In this document: one piece after another, positions 12,629 through 17,101 of the stretch | Position numbering within the stretch: the stretch's first letter is position 1 | Layout of the letters: each line of letters starts with the position of its first letter | Source: CAG-791 sp002394525 | GTDB taxonomy: Bacteria; Bacillota; Clostridia; Lachnospirales; Lachnospiraceae | DNA: 17,101 bases | NCBI GenBank assembly: GCA_946536955.1 | Contig: CAMNFJ010000049.1 | Span: 1-17,101 of the forward strand | Direction of reading: 5' to 3' | Notes under the pieces: model-generated | The model's input: the letters and a program-made list of their open reading frames with translations, nothing else | Database searches by the model: none | Told to the model about the DNA's origin: nothing | Made by a program: the position numbers and the translations under genes

Positions 12629-13516
12629 GGGCAGGAGGGCGACGATGACCTTGCCCTTGTTCTCCGGCCGCTTCGCGAGTTCGATCGCCCCGTGCAGGGC
12701 CGCGCCGGAGGAAATACCGACGGAGATGCCTTCTTTTTTGGCCAGGAGTTTGGCCGCCGCAAAGGAGTCGTCTCCGGAGGCCTTGAAGATCTCATCATAA
12801 ACTTCCGTGTTGAGAACGTCCGGCACGAAGCCCGCGCCGATGCCCTGGATCTTGTGGGCTCCCGCGCGTCCCTCGGACAGGACCGGGGAATCCTCCGGCT
12901 CCAGGGCGACGATCTTCACGTCGGGATTCTGCGACTTGAGATATTCGCCCGTACCGGTCAGGGTACCGCCCGTGCCGACACCCGCGATAAAGATGTCCAC
13001 CTTTCCGTCCGTGTCATTCCAGATCTCGGGGCCTGTGGTCGCCCTGTGGACAGCGGGGTTGGCGGGATTGACGAACTGGCCGGGGATAAAGCCGCCCGGA
13101 ATCTCCTTCGCCAGCTCCTCTGCCTTCGCGATCGCGCCCTTCATACCCTTGGCGCCCTCGGTCAGGACGATCTCCGCGCCATAGGCTTTGAGGATGTTCC
13201 TGCGCTCGACGCTCATGGTCTCCGGCATGGTCAGGATGATCCGGTAGCCCTTGGCCGCCGCGATCGAGGCCAGGCCGATACCTGTATTGCCCGATGTGGG
13301 CTCAATGATCACAGAGCCCTCCCTGAGCAGGCCCTTTTCCTCGGCATCCTCGATCATGGCTTTGGCGATCCTGTCCTTGACGCTGCCCGCGGGATTAAAA
13401 TACTCCAGCTTTACAAGGACTGTGGCCTCCAGCCCCAGTTCCTTTTCGATATTGACGACCTCGACCAGAGGTGTGTTGCCGATCAGTCCCAGTGTTCCCT
13501 TATAAATCTTAGACAT
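12584..13516 (-). CDS. cysK: Cysteine synthase A (O-acetylserine sulfhydrylase)
   Basis: A 310-aa PLP enzyme making cysteine from O-acetylserine and sulfide in the cytoplasm. It keeps the start LGLIGNTPLVEV, the PLP lysine K47 in NPAGSVKDR, the substrate loop PTSGNTGIGLA, the phosphate-binding GTGGTLTGTG, and GISSGAA and LLPDSGDRYYSTALF at the end. Length is normal for the family. ATG at 13514-13516 follows AAGGGAG. It lies 149 bp behind metY and has a TATAAT of its own in that gap, so it may be both co-transcribed and separately started. A strong terminator follows. The 3' end has been tandemly duplicated. With nifS upstream, the product is also the sulfur donor for Fe-S cluster assembly. 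Confidence 0.96.
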   Translation of the reverse strand: MSKIYKGTLGLIGNTPLVEVVNIEKELGLEATVLVKLEYFNPAGSVKDRIAKAMIEDAEEKGLLREGSVIIEPTSGNTGIGLASIAAAKGYRIILTMPETMSVERRNILKAYGAEIVLTEGAKGMKGAIAKAEELAKEIPGGFIPGQFVNPANPAVHRATTGPEIWNDTDGKVDIFIAGVGTGGTLTGTGEYLKSQNPDVKIVALEPEDSPVLSEGRAGAHKIQGIGAGFVPDVLNTEVYDEIFKASGDDSFAAAKLLAKKEGISVGISSGAALHGAIELAKRPENKGKVIVALLPDSGDRYYSTALFTD

Positions 13517-13665
13517 GCTATCTCCCTTTCTGTCATAAGCCCTCTGCAGCAGGCCTGCAGGCTTGGAATCTATGCGGCAGGCCCTGTATCACCGGCCTCC
13601 TGCAACAGGTTTTTTCATAAATTCCATTATACTCATTCTGCCGGAATTAAAAAGTCTTTATTCGT
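13517..13665 (-). promoter_or_regulatory. metY-cysK gap with a -10 box and overlapping leader hairpins
   Basis: A perfect TATAAT on the minus strand (13626-13631) lies about 110 bp before cysK; the -35 region (CTTTTT) is poor. The leader is full of CCTGC/GCAGG words, among them a CTGCAG/CTGCAG stem inside AAGC/GCTT (13537-13564) and the competing GGCCTGC/GCAGGCC pairing, so two alternative folds are possible. No terminator was found directly after metY. Confidence 0.45.
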
Positions 13666-14949
13666 TCAGACCAGGGCTGCGAATCCCTTTTCCAGGTCCG
13701 CGATGATATCGTCGATGTGCTCCGTTCCGATGGAAAGCCGGATCGTGCCGGGGTAGATGCCCTGGTCCGCCAGCTCCTCTTCGGACAGCTGGGAGTGGGT
13801 GGTGGAGGCCGGATGGATCACCAGGCTCTTGACGTCCGCCACATTGGCCAGCAGGGAGAAGATCTCCAGATTGTCGATAAATTTCCAGGCCGCCTCTTTT
13901 CCGCCCCTGATCTCGAAGGTAAAGATAGAGGCGCCGCCATTCGGGAAATATTTTTCATAGAGGGCGTGGTCCGGATGGTCTGCCAGGGAGGGGTGATTCA
14001 CCTTTTCCACCAGGGGATGGCCGGCAAGGTATTCCACCACCTTCTTTGTGTTCTCCGCGTGCCGTTCCAGACGCAGGGACAGGGTCTCCACGCCCTGCAG
14101 GAGCAGGAAGGCGTTGAAGGGGGAGATGGCTGCCCCGGTGTCGCGCAGGAGGATGGCCCTTATATAGGTCACAAAGGCCGCGGGGCCGACCGCGTCGTAG
14201 AAGGAGATCCCGTGATAGCTTGGATTGGCCTCGGCGATCTGGGGATATCTGCCGCCGGCCTTCCAGTCAAATTTTCCGGATTCCACGATGATGCCGCCCA
14301 GGGTCGTGCCGTGGCCTCCGATAAACTTTGTGGCCGAGTGGACCACGATGTCCGCGCCGTGCTCAATGGGCCGGATCAGGTAGGGAGTGCCGAAGGTATT
14401 GTCGATGACCAGGGGCAGGCCGTGCCTGTGGGCGATCTGCGCGACCGCGTCGATGTCCGGAATATCGCTGTTGGGATTGCCCAGGGTCTCCAGATAGACA
14501 GCCCTGGTATTGTCCTGAATGGCCGCCTCGACCTCCTCCAGGTTATGGGCATCGACAAAGGTCGTCGTGATCCCGTACTGGGGAAGTGTATGGGACAGGA
14601 GGTTGAAGCTCCCGCCGTAAATGGTCTTCTGGGCCACGATATGGCCGCCGTTTGCCGCCAGGGCCTGGATCGTGTAGGTGATCGCCGCCGCGCCCGATGC
14701 CACGGCCAGGCCAGCGCTCCCGCCCTCCAGGGCCGCCAGGCGCTTCTCCAGGACATCCTGGGTGGAGTTGGTCAGGCGCCCGTAGATATTGCCGGGATCC
14801 GCCAGACCGAAGCGGTCCGCCGCGTGCTGTGAGTTGTGGAAGACATAGGAAGTTGTCTGATAGATCGGTACGGCTCTGGAATCGGTCGCCGGATCCGCCT
14901 GCTCCTGTCCCACATGAAGCTGCAGGGTCTCGAATTTATAATTGCTCAT
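13666..14949 (-). CDS. metY: O-acetylhomoserine aminocarboxypropyltransferase (sulfhydrylase)
   Basis: A 427-aa PLP enzyme of the Cys/Met metabolism family that makes homocysteine from O-acetylhomoserine and sulfide, giving direct sulfhydrylation toward methionine. Family signs: FETLQLHVGQEQADPATDSR at the start, PIYQTTSYVF, YGRLTNSTQDVLEKRLAALEGG, the PLP lysine K208 in HSATKFIGGHG, and the C-terminal SIGTEHIDDIIADL. The length fits MetY better than the shorter MetB or MetC enzymes. The frame stays open 39 codons further upstream to 15066, but that extension does not resemble the family, and AAAAGGAG lies 10 nt before the ATG at 14947-14949, so I choose the shorter start. It is 149 bp before cysK. 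Confidence 0.93.
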   Translation of the reverse strand: MSNYKFETLQLHVGQEQADPATDSRAVPIYQTTSYVFHNSQHAADRFGLADPGNIYGRLTNSTQDVLEKRLAALEGGSAGLAVASGAAAITYTIQALAANGGHIVAQKTIYGGSFNLLSHTLPQYGITTTFVDAHNLEEVEAAIQDNTRAVYLETLGNPNSDIPDIDAVAQIAHRHGLPLVIDNTFGTPYLIRPIEHGADIVVHSATKFIGGHGTTLGGIIVESGKFDWKAGGRYPQIAEANPSYHGISFYDAVGPAAFVTYIRAILLRDTGAAISPFNAFLLLQGVETLSLRLERHAENTKKVVEYLAGHPLVEKVNHPSLADHPDHALYEKYFPNGGASIFTFEIRGGKEAAWKFIDNLEIFSLLANVADVKSLVIHPASTTHSQLSEEELADQGIYPGTIRLSIGTEHIDDIIADLEKGFAALV

Positions 14950-15330
14950 GAATACAGATCTCCTTTTCGTATTTCTTTTAATTTCCTGACCAGGCCTTTC
15001 GCCGGCTCGGCACAAGGCTGCAGATCGAACTGCCCCGGCAGGGGCTGCAAGGCGGAAGAAGGGCACTGTATTTCTACTTCACCGCGCAATTCCCGTGACT
15101 TCCGTCGTGGGCTGCGCGCGCGAAACCCGCAAGCGAGTCATGAATGCCATCCATCCGCCGTCATACAGATGCATCGATAACCTGTGCATCGCATTCGAAA
15201 ATACGATTTTGGATTTCTGATCTTTGTCCTGTCTGTTTTCATAATATAATTCTTTTCTCCAGTCCTTGGGGCTTGCGTCCCATAGGCCGGCAATCTGTCC
15301 GCTTCCGAAACAGCCTGATCAGCAGCCCTG
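14950..15330 (-). promoter_or_regulatory. Leader region between nifU and metY
   Basis: A 381-bp stretch with no convincing gene. It has an AT-rich -10-like segment (TATATT or TATTAT on the minus strand near 15241-15250) without a clear -35 box, an inverted repeat GATGCA/TGCATC (15168-15173, 15185-15190), and a GCCCC/GGGGC hairpin (15032-15045). I found no S-box or T-box core, although such leaders are common before methionine genes in Clostridia. No terminator for nifU was recognised. Confidence 0.4.
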
Positions 15331-15765
15331 TCACTCTTCGATCTCGTGCGGATCCTTTCGCTCCTTTTTGACAAAATCCGCCGGCCTCTTCTCGGGATAC
15401 TTTGTGTAATAATCCTCCAGTGCCGATTGAATGGCCTCCTCGGCGAGGACCGAACAGTGGAGCTTGTAGGCCGGAAGCCCGTCGAGGGCCTCGGTCACGG
15501 CCTTGTTGGTCAGGTTCATGGCCTCACTCAGGGGCTTGCCCTTAATCAGCTCTGTCGCCATCGAGCTCGACGCGATCGCGCTGCCACAGCCGAAGGTCTC
15601 AAACTTGACATCCTCCACGATGTCGTCCTCGATCTTGAGATACATCTTCATGATATCGCCGCATTTGGCGTTGCCGACCTCCCCGATGGCATTGGCGTCC
15701 TCGATGACGCCGACATTGCGGGGATTGCGGAAGTGGTCCATTACCTTTTCACTGTAGAGTGCCAT
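15331..15765 (-). CDS. nifU: Fe-S cluster assembly scaffold NifU (IscU-type)
   Basis: A 144-aa scaffold protein on which NifS-derived sulfur and iron are assembled into clusters. The three cluster-ligand cysteines are present: C35 (NAKCGD), C60 (FGCGSA) and C104 (LHCSVLAEEAI), and D37 follows C35 as in IscU. It is the short form, the IscU-like N-terminal domain plus a charged tail (to KKERKDPHEIEE), without the ferredoxin-like and C-terminal domains of full NifU from nitrogen fixers. The LPPVK chaperone motif of classical IscU is replaced by LPAYK. ATG at 15763-15765 follows AAGGAG with 7-nt spacing. It lies 119 bp after nifS and is probably its operon partner. Confidence 0.95.
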   Translation of the reverse strand: MALYSEKVMDHFRNPRNVGVIEDANAIGEVGNAKCGDIMKMYLKIEDDIVEDVKFETFGCGSAIASSSMATELIKGKPLSEAMNLTNKAVTEALDGLPAYKLHCSVLAEEAIQSALEDYYTKYPEKRPADFVKKERKDPHEIEE

Positions 15766-15790
15766 GATTTTTCTCCTTCTATCTATGCAT

Positions 15791-15804
15791 CAGCGCACGC
15801 GCTG
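15791..15804 (-). other. Small stem-loop before nifU
   Basis: CAGCGC/GCGCTG (15791-15796, 15799-15804) is a 14-bp inverted repeat with a minimal loop, about 25 nt before the nifU start in the 119-bp nifS-nifU gap. There is no U-tract on the minus strand. It may tune the ratio of the two proteins or protect the mRNA. Confidence 0.4.
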
Positions 15805-15884
15805 AAAATATTCCATCAGCGATGTTTTTCTTTTATCGCAGAGCCTTTCTTCAGATTTAACAAAGTCTGTTTTCAGGATCTTTT

Positions 15885-17072
15885 TTAAAGGATAAAAGGT
15901 GTCTTGCCTGCCATCAGGTCTCTCCACACAGGGGAGAAGCTCCGCAGGTACTCGACGACTTCCTTCACGGACCTGATCAGATAATCCACCTCTTCCTCCG
16001 TGATCTCCTCGCCCAGGCTCAGGCGCAGGGACCCGTGGGCCACATCGTGGACGCGGCCGATGGCCAGGAGCACGTGGCTGGGATCGAGGGACCCGGAGGT
16101 GCAGGCGCTGCCGGAGGAGGCGCTGATGCCCTTGTCGTCCAGAAGGAGGAGGAGGGATTCGCCCTCGATCCCCTCGAAGCAGAAGTTGGCGTTGCCGGGC
16201 AGCCTCTTTTCGGCATCTCCGTTCAGGGCCGAGTGGGGGATCTCCAGGAGGCCTTTGATCAGGCGGTCCCTGAGGGCCCTCTGGTGGTCAGCGTTCTTCT
16301 CCAGGTTGGCCGCCGCCTCTTTGAGCGCGGCTGCCATAGCCATGATCCCGGGGACATTCTCGGTGCCTGCCCTTTTGCCCTTCTCCTGGGCTCCGCCCTC
16401 GATCAGGTTGGTCAGGGCAATCCCCTTCCTCGCATAGAGGAAGCCGACGCCCTTGGGGCCGTGGAATTTATGGGCCGATGCGGACAGCATATCGATGTTC
16501 ATGGCCTTTACGTCGATGGGCAGATGGCCGACGGCCTGGACCGCATCCGTGTGGAAGAGGACTCCGCGCTTCTTACAGACCGCCCCGATCTCCGCGACCG
16601 GCTGGATGGTCCCGATCTCATTGTTGGCGGTCATGATCGTGACCAGGCAGGTGTCCTCCCGGATCGCCGCCTCCAGCTCCCCGACATCGACGATGCCGTT
16701 CTCATGGACCGGAAGAAGAGTCACCTCGAATCCTTCCTTCTCCAGCCGCTGCAGGGTGTGGAGGATGGCATGGTGCTCAAACGCGGAGGAAATGATGTGC
16801 TTTTTGCCCTTTCTCTTTCCGATCTCCGCAGCAGACCGCAGGGCCTGGTTGTCGGCTTCGCTCCCGCCGGAGGTAAAGAGGATCTCCTTCGGGTCCGCGT
16901 GGATCACAGCCGCGACCTCCTCGCGTGCCTGCTCCAGGGCCTCCTTGGCCTCCTGCCCGATCGAATAGAGGCTGGACGGGTTCCCGTATACATTTTCCAT
17001 ATAGAGAAGCATGGCCTCAATGGCTGTTCTGCTCATTCTTGTTGTTGCGGCATTGTCTGCGTAGATCTTCAT
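15885..17072 (-). CDS. nifS: Cysteine desulfurase NifS
   Basis: A 395-aa PLP enzyme that converts cysteine to alanine and passes the sulfur to NifU. Start MKIYADNAATTRMS is typical of NifS/IscS; the PLP lysine is K202 in SASAHKFHGPKG, and the active cysteine is C324 in SSGSACTSGSLDPSHVL. The insert around the cysteine is the long, flexible loop of the NifS/IscS (group I) type. ATG at 17070-17072 is complete, with AGGA/GGAG just upstream (cggagacaggaaag). The promoter and any regulator such as IscR lie outside the window. The gene is followed by nifU at 119 bp, forming the sulfur donor/scaffold pair, and by cysteine-making genes. Confidence 0.95.
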   Translation of the reverse strand: MKIYADNAATTRMSRTAIEAMLLYMENVYGNPSSLYSIGQEAKEALEQAREEVAAVIHADPKEILFTSGGSEADNQALRSAAEIGKRKGKKHIISSAFEHHAILHTLQRLEKEGFEVTLLPVHENGIVDVGELEAAIREDTCLVTIMTANNEIGTIQPVAEIGAVCKKRGVLFHTDAVQAVGHLPIDVKAMNIDMLSASAHKFHGPKGVGFLYARKGIALTNLIEGGAQEKGKRAGTENVPGIMAMAAALKEAAANLEKNADHQRALRDRLIKGLLEIPHSALNGDAEKRLPGNANFCFEGIEGESLLLLLDDKGISASSGSACTSGSLDPSHVLLAIGRVHDVAHGSLRLSLGEEITEEEVDYLIRSVKEVVEYLRSFSPVWRDLMAGKTPFIL

Positions 17073-17101
17073 CTTTCCTGTCTCCGTATTTTTTCAGATC
17101 A

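Noticed and set aside
12692..13756. Long plus-strand frames opposite cysK and metY (also 13717-14832)
   Set aside because: Both are shadows of well-supported PLP enzyme genes and show no motifs of their own.
14950..15066. Upstream in-frame extension of MetY (39 codons)
   Set aside because: The extension does not look like the family, and a good Shine-Dalgarno precedes the internal ATG at 14949.
15040..15105. Cobalamin-riboswitch-like GGGAA...GGTGAAG...CAGTGCCC words in the metY leader
   Set aside because: The TCC that should pair near GGTG is lacking and no proper B12 box follows; the similarity looks accidental.
15260..15292. GGGACGCAAGCC in the metY leader, resembling part of a c-di-GMP-I riboswitch
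   Set aside because: One A of the GACGCAAAGCC core is missing, and the upstream GCAAACC arm, the GAAA tetraloop and the downstream GGCC element are absent.

Overview
The window reads as one stretch of a bacterial chromosome from a Gram-positive anaerobe, most likely class Clostridia and probably Lachnospiraceae. The pointers are strong GGAGG-type ribosome binding sites before nearly every gene, GC-rich DNA with AT-rich promoter islands, a stand-alone NifS/NifU pair, a MetY plus CysK sulfur module, an oppBCDFA order, a macro-domain/helix-turn-helix fusion, and a REC-GGDEF-EAL protein. This placement is inference; no database was searched. All 13 genes I accept lie on the minus strand, so the biological reading order runs from position 17101 down to 1. 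No rRNA, tRNA, insertion sequence, phage gene or CRISPR array was seen.

Reading in transcription order: (1) 17072-12584 is a sulfur block. nifS (cysteine desulfurase) and nifU (Fe-S scaffold) are followed by metY (O-acetylhomoserine sulfhydrylase) and cysK (cysteine synthase). CysK makes cysteine, NifS removes its sulfur and NifU assembles it into clusters; MetY puts sulfide into homocysteine for methionine. cysK ends in a clear terminator. (2) 12200-5351 is a complete oligopeptide ABC importer, oppB-oppC-oppD-oppF-oppA, started by a strong sigma-A-type promoter with a leader of about 345 nt and closed by a bidirectional terminator. Imported peptides are another source of cysteine and methionine. 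(3) 5154-1967 holds three more loosely spaced genes: a macro-domain protein with a C-terminal helix-turn-helix-like domain, a small von Willebrand factor A protein, and a thymidylate-kinase-like enzyme. (4) 1874-171 is a response-regulator cyclic-di-GMP phosphodiesterase with an inactive-looking GGDEF domain and an intact EAL domain, with its own promoter and terminator.

Most genes are ordinary core metabolism. The less ordinary signals are between genes: a decayed 61-bp tandem copy of the 3' end of cysK, four 24-bp tandem repeats directly behind the cysK terminator, a 35-bp near-identical repeat straddling the stop codon of the macro gene, three 24-bp repeats inside the macro gene, an 18-bp direct repeat before the kinase gene, and long structured leaders before oppB, oppA, the macro gene and metY. 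The macro/VWA pair is the best candidate for an undescribed function, but nothing in the sequence proves a system.
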